Shown: positions 1-9,556, numbered from the stretch's first letter. The stretch is DNA of 64,000 bases from DATKRB01 sp963794215 (GCA_963794215.1 CAWCCQ010000008.1:248001-312000), one strand, 5' to 3'. Numbers and translations: made by a program. Notes: generated from the sequence alone by a model not told the origin.

Positions 1-432
1 GATGTCGCCGGAGGTGATACCGATGTTGACCTTGCCGGGCGAGATGATCCCTGGGCAGTTGGGCCCGAGGAGCCTGGTGGATCCGTACTCGTGGCGAATT
101 CGGTTATAGGTCAGTGCCTCGTCTTGGGCGGGGATTCCCTCGGTGATGCAGACGATGAACGCGATTCCCGCAGCGGCTGCCTCGAGGATCGCGTCGCTGG
201 CGAATCTCGGTGGCACCGACACGAAGGACGCGTCCGCACCGGTCGCCTCCACCGCCTCGGCCACCGTGTCGAAGATGGGGATACCGTCCACGTCCGATCC
301 GCCCTTGCCCGGAGTGACCCCCGCGACCACCTTGGTGCCGTAGTCGCGGTTGCGCAGGCCGTGAAAACGGCCCTGCCCTCCGGTGAGTCCCTGCACGACC
401 ACCTTGGTGTTCTCGTCGACAAAAATGCTCAC
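1..432 (-). CDS. sucD: Succinyl-CoA synthetase alpha subunit, partial (C-terminal part outside window)
   Basis: Alpha subunit of the TCA-cycle enzyme that interconverts succinyl-CoA and succinate with nucleotide triphosphate formation. The 144 visible codons give the CoA-binding Rossmann part: an N terminus reading MSIFVDENTKVVVQGLTG and, near codon 125, the conserved GPNCPGIISPG. The start is a GTG at 432 with a GAGGAG ribosome site just upstream. It lies 34 bases after sucC and is surely co-transcribed with it. The gene runs off the left edge, so the phosphohistidine region is not seen. Confidence 0.93.
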   Translation of the reverse strand, partial: MSIFVDENTKVVVQGLTGGQGRFHGLRNRDYGTKVVAGVTPGKGGSDVDGIPIFDTVAEAVEATGADASFVSVPPRFASDAILEAAAAGIAFIVCITEGIPAQDEALTYNRIRHEYGSTRLLGPNCPGIISPGKVNIGITSGDI

Positions 433-466
433 AGTGTCTCCTCGGTCCTCGTCGTTGTCGACGTCG

Positions 467-1609
467 TCAGTTCGCGGCCATGGCGACGGCCCGACGGGCG
501 CCGTCGAGCATCGTGGCCTCGGCCACCAGCCGATCAGATAGGTGGGGCGCCAGTAGCTCGCGCCCGGCAACGGCGTTGGTGCCGTCGAGACGGAGGACGA
601 TCGGCGAGCGGATGTCAACCCGGTTCAACGCCTCGATGATGCCCTTGGCCACCTCGTCGACCCGAGTGATCCCACCGAAGATGTTGACGAAGATCGACCG
701 CACCGCCGGATCAGCGTTGATCACTTCCAGAGCAGCGGCCATCACGTCCGCGTTGGCTCCCCCGCCGATGTCGAGGAAGTTGGCGGCCGTCCCACCCACC
801 TGGGTAACGACGTCGAGCGTGCTCATGGCGAGCCCGGCGCCGTTGGCGATGATCCCCACCGAGCCCGACAGCCCGATGTAGTTGAGGCCCTTCTCCTTGG
901 CCATACGCTCGCGCTCGTCGTCGGTGCTGGTGTCCTCGTATTCGGCCCACTCGGGATGACGGAAGGCGGCGTTCTCGTCCAGGGTCACCTTGGCGTCCAG
1001 CGCGTGCACCCGCCCATCGGTCGTCAGGATCAAGGGATTGATCTCGGCCAAGTCACAGTCCCCGTCGACGTAGCAGCGATAGAGGAGCAAGAGGAGCTGG
1101 GCAGCCTGTTCGCGTGCTTCGGGGTCCAGCTGCGCCTCATCGACCCAACGACGCGCCGCCGCCTCGTCCAGCCCGACGGTCGGGTCGATGGACAACCGTG
1201 CGATGGCCTCGGGGTTGTTGGCGGCCACCTCTTCGATCTCGACGCCACCCTCGGACGACAGCATGCCGAGGTGCAGCTTGTTGGGCCGGTCCAGCGTGAA
1301 GCTCGCGTAATACTCCTTGGCGATGTCCGAGGCGTGCTCGACCCACACCCGCCTGACCGTGTGCCCCTTGATGTCCATGCCCAGGATCGCCTCGGCATGG
1401 CCTCGAGTCTCGGCGGCATCGCCAGCCAGCTTGATACCACCCGCCTTGCCGCGGCCACCGACCTTTACCTGCGCTTTGATCACCACCGGGTAGCCGGCGG
1501 CGTCGGCTTGCGCGACCGCCTCTTCCACCGTGTCGGCCACGCCCCCTCGTGATGTGGGGATGCCGAAACGGGCGAAGTACTGCTTGCCCTGGTACTCGTA
1601 CAGATCCAC
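467..1609 (-). CDS. sucC: Succinyl-CoA synthetase beta subunit (ADP-forming type)
   Basis: Beta subunit of succinyl-CoA synthetase, 380 residues and close to the usual length. The N-terminal ATP-grasp domain starts MDLYEYQGKQYFARFGIP and carries the VIKAQVKVGGRGKAGG nucleotide-binding stretch. An AEINPLI segment follows near the middle, and the C-terminal ligase domain has the conserved FVNIFGGITRVDEVA. The start is a GTG at 1609 preceded by GGAGAAG. It pairs with sucD downstream. The gene upstream is a B12-binding mutase domain whose presumed product, succinyl-CoA, is this enzyme's substrate. Confidence 0.97.
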   Translation of the reverse strand: MDLYEYQGKQYFARFGIPTSRGGVADTVEEAVAQADAAGYPVVIKAQVKVGGRGKAGGIKLAGDAAETRGHAEAILGMDIKGHTVRRVWVEHASDIAKEYYASFTLDRPNKLHLGMLSSEGGVEIEEVAANNPEAIARLSIDPTVGLDEAAARRWVDEAQLDPEAREQAAQLLLLLYRCYVDGDCDLAEINPLILTTDGRVHALDAKVTLDENAAFRHPEWAEYEDTSTDDERERMAKEKGLNYIGLSGSVGIIANGAGLAMSTLDVVTQVGGTAANFLDIGGGANADVMAAALEVINADPAVRSIFVNIFGGITRVDEVAKGIIEALNRVDIRSPIVLRLDGTNAVAGRELLAPHLSDRLVAEATMLDGARRAVAMAAN

Positions 1610-1750
1610 CGGTCTTCTCCTGTGTCGGTTCGGTACTGTCGATTGGTCGTGTGGCGTCCGTCCTCGCCCCGCCGCGTCGGCAGCTCGTCTGAGGGGACTC
1701 GACGTGGTGAGGGGTGCCGGCGCGACCCGCGAGGGGCCTGGCGATCACTC

Positions 1751-2167
1751 CTACACGCCGAGAGCCTCTTCGCGCTGGTCGAGCGCTTCGGCCAACCACG
1801 CGCCGATGGAGTCCAGCGCTGCCCCCGGGCCGAACACCTCGGCGACACCGAGCTCCTTCAGCGCGGGCACGTCTGAGCTGGGGATGATGCCCCCGACGAT
1901 CACGAGCACGTCCGAGCGGCCCTCGGCTGCCAGGGCTTCGATGATCCGGGGCACCAACGTCAGATGGGCGCCCGAGAGCAACGAGAGGCCCAGTGCGTCG
2001 GCGTCCTCCTGCACGACGGCGACAACGACCTGCTCGGGGGTTTGGTGCAGCCCGGTGTACACCACCTCGAAGCCCGCGCTGAGAAGGGCTCGTGCAATGA
2101 CCTTGGCACCCCGATCGTGGCCGTCGAGGCCGGGCTTGGCCACCACGACCCGGTAAGGACGCTTCAT
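1751..2167 (-). CDS. Free-standing cobalamin-binding (methylmalonyl-CoA mutase C-terminal type) protein
   Basis: A 138-residue protein consisting only of the B12-binding domain found at the C terminus of methylmalonyl-CoA mutase. The base-off/His-on signature DxHxxG is present as DGHDRG near residue 17, followed by LSLLSGAH and a VGG loop. The N terminus MKRPYRVVVAKPGLDG matches the small-chain form that works with a separate catalytic chain, which is not in this window. Its place beside sucCD fits propionate-derived methylmalonyl-CoA feeding into succinyl-CoA. The exact acyl-CoA substrate (methylmalonyl, ethylmalonyl or isobutyryl) cannot be told from this chain. Confidence 0.88.
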   Translation of the reverse strand: MKRPYRVVVAKPGLDGHDRGAKVIARALLSAGFEVVYTGLHQTPEQVVVAVVQEDADALGLSLLSGAHLTLVPRIIEALAAEGRSDVLVIVGGIIPSSDVPALKELGVAEVFGPGAALDSIGAWLAEALDQREEALGV

Positions 2168-2227
2168 CGAGGTCAGATGATACGCGTGCGAGACGACCCA
2201 GGCGCCAGCCCAGGGCGATCGGTCACC

Positions 2228-4609
2228 TCAAGCTCGGTGCAGCGGGGTGGCCGACAGCAGGAGACTCTTCTCGCCGACCTGGCTGAAACGCACTCTCGCC
2301 TGGGCTTTGTCCCCCTCGCCCCGCGTCGAGAGCACGAGCCCTTCGCCCCAACGTTCGTGGACGACGACTTCCCCGGGCTGCAGGTTGAGCAGCTCGGCAC
2401 CGGTACTTTCACGACGGCGACCCTCGACCGCCGCCGGGCCGGCGCCGCTGCCGAAAGTCCGGCCACCTTCGTCGTCGTGGGGCGTGCGCTCCCAGGGCTC
2501 CCACTGGTCCCAGCCCCGCGCGGCGCCTCTGATCGAACCCGCCTCCAACCGTTGGCTGCCGACACGGCCAGTCCTCCCGGCTCGAACATCTCGGACCAAC
2601 TCGGAGGGAATCTCGGCCAGGAAGCGACTGGGGATGTTGTGGGAGGTCTGGCCCCACAGTGAGCGTACCCATGCGTGGGACAGGTACAAGAAGCGCCGGG
2701 CCCGGGTGATCCCGACATAGCACAGGCGGCGTTCCTCTTCGAGCTCGACGGGGTCACCCAAAGCTCGCATGTGCGGGAACACCCCGTCTTCGAGCCCGAC
2801 GAGGAACACCGCGGGGAACTCCAGTCCCTTGGCCGTGTGCAGGGTCATGAGCGAGACCCTGCTGTCGTCGCCGTCGAGCTCGTCGGCGTCCGAGACGAGC
2901 GCGACCGTCTCGAGAAACTCGGCCACGTCCTCGTACTCGGCCGCGACGGTCACGAGCTCGGCGACATTCTCGATGCGTCCATCGGCCTCGTGGCTGTGCT
3001 CCGCCACCAACTCTGCCAGGTACCCCGATCGCTCGGCCACGGCTTCTACCAATGCCCCGGGGCTCGTCGAGTCCAGCGACCGGCGCAGTTCCTCCAGCAA
3101 GGCGGACAACGCCTGGGCCCCCTGCAGCGCCTTGCCGGTGAGACCTGCCTCGTCGGCTCGGTCGATCGCCGCGGCGAACGAGAGGTGGTTGATCGACGCC
3201 CACGCGGCGAGCCGGGCCACCGACGACGCGCCGATCCCGCGCTTGGGCACGTTGACGATGCGACGAGCGGACACCTCGTCGGCCGGGTTGACCACGACGC
3301 GAATGAACGCGAGGAGGTCCTTGATCTCCTTGCGGTCATAGAAGCGGGTGCCCCCGACAACCCGGTACGGGATGGCGGCTCGGACCAGCTCCTCCTCGAG
3401 CACCCGGCTCTGCGCGTTGGTCCGGTAGAAGACGGCGATGTCGCGAGCAGCGAGGGACTCGGTGGTGCGCAGGCGCTGGATCTCGCCAGCGACCCACCAG
3501 GCTTCGTCGTGCTCGTTCTCTGCCGAGTACCGGCAGATCGGCTGCCCGGTCTCCCCGTCGGTGAAGAGCCGTTTGGCGACCCGCCCGGCGTTGTTGGCGA
3601 TGACCGCATTCGCTGCGTCGAGGATCGTCTGGGTCGAGCGGAAGTTCTGTTCGAGCAGGATGGTCGTGGCGTGAGGGAAGGTCTCCTCGAACTGGAGGAT
3701 GTTGCGGATGTCCGCCGCCCGGAACCGGTAGATCGACTGATCCGAGTCACCGACCACGCAGACGTTGCCGTGCTCGCGTCCGAGCAGGAGGACGAGCTCG
3801 TTCTGGGCACGATTGGTGTCTTGGAACTCGTCGACGAGGATCTGGGTGAACCGCTCTTGATAAGCCCGACGGACCTCGTCGTTGCGCTGGAGGACCACGA
3901 CCGCCTGCATGAGCAGGTCGTCGAAATCCATGGCGTTGGCCGCCAGCAGCCGCCGCTGGTACTCGGCGTAGACGTCGGCGATGCGACGGTGAAAAGGGTC
4001 CCCGCCCGCAGAACCCTGGTCCGCGAACTGTCGTGGGTCGACCAGCTCAGCCTTGGCCTGGCCGATCACCGCCGCGACGGCGCGCGGTGCGAAGCGCTTG
4101 GCGTCGAGCCCGTGCTCGGCGATCACGAGCTCGACCAGACGACGCGAGTCCGTGTCGTCGTACACGGTGAACGACGGCCGGTACCCGAGGTGGACAGCGT
4201 TCGATCGCAAGATGCGCAGGCATGCCGAGTGAAACGTCGACACCCACATCCGCTCAGCCCGTCGACCGACCAGCTCGCTCACTCGGCGGCGCATCTCCTC
4301 CGCCGCTTTGTTGGTGAAGGTGATGGCGAGGACCTGCCACGGCGCCGCGTCGCCAGTGGCCAGGAGATGCGCGATCCGGCGGGTAAGCACCCGCGTCTTG
4401 CCCGAGCCGGCCCCGGCCACCACCAACAGCGGACCTCCACGATGCACCGTGGCAGCCCGCTGGGGATCGGTCAGGCCTTCGAGCAGAGCCTCGGCCCTTG
4501 CGCCCCCGGTTGGTCGCCTCGGCTCGGGCGTCGGCGGCTCGGTGGGGCCAGCGTCGAGCGGCACCCGGGGCGGCAGCGGAGGCAGCGAGCCCACGGCCGC
4601 AGCGCTCAT
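2228..4609 (-). CDS. pcrA: ATP-dependent DNA helicase PcrA/UvrD (superfamily 1A)
   Basis: 3'-to-5' SF1A helicase used in repair and replication restart; 793 residues, as usual for actinobacterial UvrD1/PcrA. After a Pro-rich leader come the Q-motif LTDPQRAAT, Walker A GAGSGKT (about residues 66-72), Walker B with VDEFQDTN, motif III GDSDQSIYRFR, and motif V around TLHTAKGLEFPAVFL. The C-terminal Tudor-like region ends in HERWGEGLVLSTRGEGDKAQ. The open frame extends further upstream over guaA. I place the start at 4609, where ATG overlaps the guaA stop as ATGA; another ATG lies two codons earlier. Confidence 0.95.
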   Translation of the reverse strand: MSAAAVGSLPPLPPRVPLDAGPTEPPTPEPRRPTGGARAEALLEGLTDPQRAATVHRGGPLLVVAGAGSGKTRVLTRRIAHLLATGDAAPWQVLAITFTNKAAEEMRRRVSELVGRRAERMWVSTFHSACLRILRSNAVHLGYRPSFTVYDDTDSRRLVELVIAEHGLDAKRFAPRAVAAVIGQAKAELVDPRQFADQGSAGGDPFHRRIADVYAEYQRRLLAANAMDFDDLLMQAVVVLQRNDEVRRAYQERFTQILVDEFQDTNRAQNELVLLLGREHGNVCVVGDSDQSIYRFRAADIRNILQFEETFPHATTILLEQNFRSTQTILDAANAVIANNAGRVAKRLFTDGETGQPICRYSAENEHDEAWWVAGEIQRLRTTESLAARDIAVFYRTNAQSRVLEEELVRAAIPYRVVGGTRFYDRKEIKDLLAFIRVVVNPADEVSARRIVNVPKRGIGASSVARLAAWASINHLSFAAAIDRADEAGLTGKALQGAQALSALLEELRRSLDSTSPGALVEAVAERSGYLAELVAEHSHEADGRIENVAELVTVAAEYEDVAEFLETVALVSDADELDGDDSRVSLMTLHTAKGLEFPAVFLVGLEDGVFPHMRALGDPVELEEERRLCYVGITRARRFLYLSHAWVRSLWGQTSHNIPSRFLAEIPSELVRDVRAGRTGRVGSQRLEAGSIRGAARGWDQWEPWERTPHDDEGGRTFGSGAGPAAVEGRRRESTGAELLNLQPGEVVVHERWGEGLVLSTRGEGDKAQARVRFSQVGEKSLLLSATPLHRA

Positions 4610-6210
4610 TCCCATTCGATCGTCCCCGGCGGCTTGGAGGTGACGTCGAGCGCCACCCGGTTGACGCCGTCGACCTCGTTGATGATGCGCGAGGAGATGC
4701 GCTCGACGAGCTCGTAGGGAAGGCGGGCCCAGTCGGCAGTCATGGCGTCGTCGCTGGTCACCGCGCGGATCACCACTGGGTAGGCGTAGGTCCGACCGTC
4801 GCCCATCACCCCGACCGTGCGCACCGCCGGCAGCACGGCGAAGCTCTGCCACAGTGACCGGTAGAGGCCGGCCTTTCGTACCTCCTCCACCACCACGGCG
4901 TCCGCCGCCCGCAAGATGCGGGCGCGCTCGGGCGTGACCTCGCCCACGATCCGTACCGCCAGACCCGGGCCCGGAAACGGCTGACGCCAGACGACGTCGT
5001 GCGGTAGGCCCAGCTCCTCACCCACCGCCCTCACTTCGTCTTTGAACAGCAGGCGCAATGGCTCGACCAACTCGAAGGCCAGGTCGTCGGGCAGGCCGCC
5101 CACGTTGTGGTGCGACTTGATGCTGGCCGCCCCTCCGGTACCCGACTCGATCACGTCGGGGTAGAGCGTGCCCTGCACGAGAAAACGCGGGCCATCCCCC
5201 GAGCCGCGCAGTCCCGGCGAGCCCGGACCCCCGCTCGCCACGAGCCCACTGCCACCAGCGCCGAGGTCGCGTGCCACCTCTTCGAAGATCCGGATGAACA
5301 ACTCGCCGATGATCTTGCGCTTGAGCTCGGGGTCGGTCACCCCCGCGAGAGCGGCAAAGTAGCGGTCCTCGGCTTTCACGTGGACCAGGTCGATCTGGAA
5401 TTGTCGGCGGAAGGTCTCTTCGACCTGGTCCGCCTCGCCCGCCCGCATCAGGCCGGTGTCGACGAAGACGCAGGTCAGCTGGTCTCCGACGGCCTTGTGG
5501 ACGAGCGCAGCGGCTACCGCCGAGTCCACGCCGCCCGACAGGGCGCATAAGACCCGGTCGGTACCCACTTGGGCACGAACCGCCTCGACCTGAGCCTCGA
5601 TGATCGATACGTGGGTCCAGCCAGCTCGGCAACCGCAGACGTCGTAGAGGAACGCCTCGAGCAGCTCGGACCCTCGTTCGGTGTGAACCACCTCGGGGTG
5701 GAACTGCACACCGAAGATTTGCCGCACCGGGTCCTCGAGCGCGGCAACCGGTGCCTCGGCGCTGACGGCCGTGGCGACGAAGCCCGGCGGCACCTCGGTG
5801 ATCGAGTCGGCGTGGCTCATCCATACCGCGGCGTCCGCCGGCCAGTCGCGCAAGAGCGGCGAGGGGCTCATCGTTCGGACACTGGTGCGTCCGTACTCAC
5901 CACGGTCGGTGCGTGACACGGTCCCGCCCAGCTGCTGAGTGAGCAGCTGGGCGCCGTAACAGATGCCGAGCACCGGAATGCCGAGCTCGTAGACCGCCGG
6001 GTCGATGGAAGGAGCCGGATCCTCGTAGACCGACTTCGGCCCTCCCGACAGAATGAGGCCGCGGGGTCGGTACGCCGCGATCTCCTCGACGCTGATGCTC
6101 GAAGGGACGATCTCGGAGTAGACGTGGGCCTCGCGGACCCGCCGGGCGATCAGCCGTGCGTACTGGGCTCCGAAGTCGACGACGAGAACGGCGTCGCCGA
6201 CCGGGCTCAA
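4606..6210 (-). CDS. guaA: GMP synthase (glutamine-hydrolysing)
   Basis: Converts XMP to GMP using glutamine and ATP. The class-I amidotransferase domain has the nucleophile loop GICYGAQ and HPE in FGVQFHPEV. The ATP-pyrophosphatase domain has the P-loop LSGGVDS, and a C-terminal dimerisation domain follows. About 534 residues. The best start is the TTG at 6210, which overlaps the guaB3 stop (TTGA); no closer ATG or GTG exists. Odd point: a Gly/Ser-rich insert of about 26 residues (DNA about 5189-5265) sits between the EEVARDL helix and the conserved FLVQGTLYPD, where most homologues have only a short loop. Confidence 0.95.
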   Translation of the reverse strand: MSPVGDAVLVVDFGAQYARLIARRVREAHVYSEIVPSSISVEEIAAYRPRGLILSGGPKSVYEDPAPSIDPAVYELGIPVLGICYGAQLLTQQLGGTVSRTDRGEYGRTSVRTMSPSPLLRDWPADAAVWMSHADSITEVPPGFVATAVSAEAPVAALEDPVRQIFGVQFHPEVVHTERGSELLEAFLYDVCGCRAGWTHVSIIEAQVEAVRAQVGTDRVLCALSGGVDSAVAAALVHKAVGDQLTCVFVDTGLMRAGEADQVEETFRRQFQIDLVHVKAEDRYFAALAGVTDPELKRKIIGELFIRIFEEVARDLGAGGSGLVASGGPGSPGLRGSGDGPRFLVQGTLYPDVIESGTGGAASIKSHHNVGGLPDDLAFELVEPLRLLFKDEVRAVGEELGLPHDVVWRQPFPGPGLAVRIVGEVTPERARILRAADAVVVEEVRKAGLYRSLWQSFAVLPAVRTVGVMGDGRTYAYPVVIRAVTSDDAMTADWARLPYELVERISSRIINEVDGVNRVALDVTSKPPGTIEWE

Positions 6211-7369
6211 TGGCCCATGCCCACGCCTTGGGACCGCTGGAGTTGCTTGCCCTCGGTCTGCAGAGACGGGGCCACCATCACCTCTGCCTTCTGGAATTCC
6301 TTGACCGTCTCGTATCCGCAGGTGGCCATGGCCGTGCGCAACGCACCGAAGAGGTTCATCCGACCGTCGTTCTCGTGGGCCGGGCCGAGCAGGATCTCCT
6401 GCAGGCTGCCCCGAACTCCGGTCCGTACCCTCGCCCCGCGGGCAGAGTGGGATGGAAGGTGGCCATACCCCAGTGGAATCCGCGGGCCGGGGCCTCGTGC
6501 GCCGACGACAGCGGCGAGCCCAGCATGACGGCGTCGGCACCGCAGGTGATCGCCTTGGCGATGTCGCCACCTTTGCTCATCCCTCCGTCGGCGATCACGT
6601 GGACGTAGACGCCCGTCTCGTCGAGGTGGCGCATGCGGGCACCGGCCACGTCCGCGATCGCCGTCGCTTGGGGGACACCAAGACCGAGCACTGCTCGAGT
6701 CGTGCAGGCGTTGCCCGGCCCGACGCCGACCAGCACGCCGACCGCGCCGGTGCGCATGAGATGCAGCCCGGCCTGATAGGAGGCGCAGCCGCCGACGATG
6801 ACCGGGATGTCGAACTCGCGGATGAACCTCTTGAGGTTGAGCGGCTCCACCGTCTTGGAGACGTGCTCGGCCGAGACCACCGTCCCTTGGATGACCAGCA
6901 TGTCGAGCTCGGCCGCAAGAATCGCCGGTGCCAGCTCGACCGTCTTTTGGGGGGTCACCGACGCCGCGGTGGTGACGCCCGCTTCCTTCATCTGGCGAAT
7001 GCGCTCGGTGACCAGCTCGAGCTTCACCGGCTCTTGGTACATCTGCTGCATCCGTCCGGTAGCCTTCTCGTCGTCGAGCTCACGGATCTCGTCGAAGAGG
7101 CGGGTGGGGTCCTCGTAGCGGGTCCACAGGCCCTCGAGGTTGAGAACCCCCAGGCCCCCGAGGCGGCCCAATTCGATCGCCGTGGCGGGGCTCATCACAC
7201 CGTCCATCGCCGCACCGAGCACGGGAAGGTCGAAACGGTAGGCGTCGATCTCCCATGAGATGTCCACGTCCTCAGGGTCGCGGGTCCTTCGGCTGGGCAC
7301 GATGGCGATGTCGTCGAACCCGTAGGCACGTCGACCCGATTTGAAGATGCCGATCTCGATCTCTGCCAC
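6207..7369 (-). CDS. guaB3: GuaB3 family IMP dehydrogenase-like protein (frameshift near 6441)
   Basis: IMPDH/GMPR-fold protein of the actinobacterial GuaB3 family, about 387 residues once repaired. Visible are the RAYGFDDIAIVPSRRTRDPE N terminus, the GVGPGNACTTR active-site loop with its cysteine, and HVIADGGMSKGGDIAKAI. The frame breaks after FHPTLP. A one-base gap at the GGG of 6440-6442 (plus strand) throws the ribosome out of the conserved C terminus, which is intact in the next frame down to KQLQRSQGVGMGH. GTG start at 7369. No CBS-containing canonical GuaB is present here, so its biochemical role in GMP supply is uncertain. It overlaps guaA. Confidence 0.9.
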
Positions 7370-7550
7370 CTAACGTGCCCTCCGGCGCTCGTCCACTATG
7401 TCCGAAACGGACGTCGTGCCGACCCTCCGACGTCCCCCCAGGCTACCGCCTCGCACTGTCACGGACGCACCGATCGGGCCAAGCAGCGACCTCGGCCACG
7501 ACCCAGGTCCCGGGTCGAGCTCCTGCACACGAATGCGGGGGCGGACGCGG

Positions 7551-7578
7551 ATCGACCGGGCCGACAGGCCCGGTCGAT
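7551..7578 (-). terminator. Perfect 12-bp hairpin after groEL
   Basis: Two 12-base arms, ATCGACCGGGCC and its exact complement, are separated by four bases. The hairpin lies about 50 bases beyond the groEL stop. No T-run follows, as is common for terminators in high-GC actinobacteria. Termination of groEL transcription is inferred. The rest of the 258-base gap before guaB3 holds no gene that I can see. Confidence 0.5.
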
Positions 7579-7627
7579 GGCAGATCGCGTGCACTCGAGC
7601 GACGGGGTCCCCGCCGGCATGCCGATG

Positions 7628-9295
7628 TCACATCATGCCGCCCATGCCACCCATTCCGCCCATGCCACCCATTCCGCCCATGCCACCCATGGCGGCGGCC
7701 GCGGCGGCCGGGTCGACCTTTTCGGGCTTGTCGGACACGATCGCTTCGGTGGTGAGCAACAGGCCGGCGATCGAAGCGGCGTTCTGCAGCGCGGATCGGG
7801 TGACCTTGGCCGGGTCGATGATCCCCGCCTTCACCAGATCCTCGAGCTGTCCGGTCATGGCGTTGAGACCGACGGCGCCCTCTGCGGCCTCGACCTGGGG
7901 CACGACGACCGCACCCTCGAGCCCCGCATTGAAGGCGATCCAGCGAAGCGGCTCCTCCAGGGCCCTCGAGACGATCCGGGCGCCTGTGGCCTCGTCACCC
8001 GACAGCGTTGCAGTCAACTTGGCCACGTCCTTGCGAACCCGTACCAGCGCGGTGCCGCCGCCGGCGACGATGCCCTCCTCGACCGCAGCCCGCGTGGCGG
8101 ACAGCGCATCCTCGATGCGATGCTTCTTCTCTTTGAGCTCGACCTCGGTGGCCGCACCGACCTTCACCACGGCTACGCCACCGGCCAGCTTGGCCAGCCG
8201 CTCCTGGAGCTTCTCGCGGTCCCAGTCCGAGTCGGTGTCCTCGATCTCCCGCTTGATCTGGGCGACCCGGCCCTTTACGGCATCCTCGGTTCCTGCGCCC
8301 TCGACGATGGTGGTGTCGTCCTTGGTGACAATGACCCGGCGGGCCCGCCCCAGTAGGTCGAGCGTCGCGTTCTCCAGCTTGAGCCCGATCTCCTCGCTGA
8401 TCACCTCGCCGCCCGTCAACACGGCCATGTCCTGGAGCATCGACTTACGGCGGTCACCGAAGCCCGGCGCCTTCACCCCGACCGACGTGAACGTGCCGCG
8501 GATCTTGTTCACGACCAGGGTCGCCAGGGCTTCTCCCTCCACGTCCTCGGCGATCAGGAGCAGTGACTTGCCAGTCTGCATGACCTTCTCGAGGACGGGC
8601 ACGAGGTCGTGCACCGAGCTGATCTTCTGGTTGTAAAAGAGGATGTAGGGGTCCTCGAGCACCGCCTCTTGACGCTCGGGATCGGTCACGAAGTACGGCG
8701 AGAGGTAGCCCTTGTCGAACTGCATGCCCTCGGTGAGCTCAAGCTCGATCCCCATGGTGTTGGACTCCTCGACGGTGACCGTGCCGTCTTTGCCCACCTT
8801 GTCGATCGCGTCGGCCAGCACCTCGCCGATGGCCGGATCCGCTGCGGAGATAGACGCCACCTGGGCGATCTCGGTCCGCGAGTCGACCTCCTTGGCCAGA
8901 CGACCGATGGCCGCAACCGCTTCACGCACGGCTTGGTCGATGCCCCGCTTGAGACCGGTGGGGCTGGCTCCGGCCGCGACGTTGCGCAGACCCTCGGTGA
9001 TGAGCGCCTGGGCGAGCACGGTCGCCGTGGTGGTGCCGTCGCCGGCGACGTCGTTGGTCTTGGTCGCCACTTCCTTGACCAGCTGGGCACCCATGTTCTC
9101 GAAGGGGTCCTCCAACTCAATCTCACGGGCGATGGAGACACCGTCGTTGGTGATGGTCGGGGCACCGAACTTCTTCTCGATGACGACGTTTCGGCCCTTC
9201 GGACCGAGAGTGACCTTCACCGTGTTCGCGAGCTTGTCGACACCGGCCTCTAGAGCCCGCCGGGCGGACTCGTCGAATTTCAAGATCTTGGGCAT
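7628..9295 (-). CDS. groEL: 60 kDa chaperonin GroEL
   Basis: ATP-driven folding chaperonin, 555 residues. It starts MPKILKFDESARRALEAG and carries the GDGTTTATVLAQ nucleotide-binding signature. It ends in seven GGM-type repeats of the flexible C-terminal tail, the form of the main folding chaperonin rather than the His-tailed paralogue. It follows groES by 261 bases on the same strand. No CIRCE element is visible directly before groEL, so heat-shock control probably acts through the groES promoter. Confidence 0.97.
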   Translation of the reverse strand: MPKILKFDESARRALEAGVDKLANTVKVTLGPKGRNVVIEKKFGAPTITNDGVSIAREIELEDPFENMGAQLVKEVATKTNDVAGDGTTTATVLAQALITEGLRNVAAGASPTGLKRGIDQAVREAVAAIGRLAKEVDSRTEIAQVASISAADPAIGEVLADAIDKVGKDGTVTVEESNTMGIELELTEGMQFDKGYLSPYFVTDPERQEAVLEDPYILFYNQKISSVHDLVPVLEKVMQTGKSLLLIAEDVEGEALATLVVNKIRGTFTSVGVKAPGFGDRRKSMLQDMAVLTGGEVISEEIGLKLENATLDLLGRARRVIVTKDDTTIVEGAGTEDAVKGRVAQIKREIEDTDSDWDREKLQERLAKLAGGVAVVKVGAATEVELKEKKHRIEDALSATRAAVEEGIVAGGGTALVRVRKDVAKLTATLSGDEATGARIVSRALEEPLRWIAFNAGLEGAVVVPQVEAAEGAVGLNAMTGQLEDLVKAGIIDPAKVTRSALQNAASIAGLLLTTEAIVSDKPEKVDPAAAAAAMGGMGGMGGMGGMGGMGGMM

Positions 9296-9333
9296 TGGTA
9301 ACGCTGACTCCTCTCGAGTACTTCACAATGACT

Positions 9334-9348
9334 CGGGCGCGGCGCCCG
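9334..9348 (-). other. GC-rich inverted repeat between groES and groEL
   Basis: CGGGCGC and its complement lie either side of a single base, giving at most a six-pair hairpin with a three-base loop in the 261-base groES-groEL gap. It may be a processing or partial termination site that sets the groES/groEL ratio; this is inference. The rest of the gap shows no gene. Confidence 0.3.
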
Positions 9349-9556
9349 TGCGTACAGTCGTCGGGGCGGAGATCCCGACCCTCCTGTGGGTGTGGGTTGA
9401 CTCCGCCCCGCAGGGCTCATGGCCGGGCACTCCGCCCGGTCGTGCCACGCCCTTGACGGCGCCACCCCGAAGCGCCCCGGCCGGCTCAAGTCTCGAATCT
9501 CCTCGAAATCCGACCCGGGCGCCGGTCGAACGAGCCGATCCGGCGGGGCCGGTCGG

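Noticed and set aside
2675..4717. 680-codon open frame on the plus strand
   Set aside because: It is antisense to pcrA, whose helicase motifs are complete; long antisense frames are expected in high-GC coding DNA.
4610..4852. Longer PcrA N terminus
   Set aside because: Arg/His-rich translation lies over guaA codons; the ATGA overlap start is better.
7628..7700. Repeats that could suggest a CRISPR-like array
   Set aside because: They encode the GGM repeats of the GroEL C terminus.
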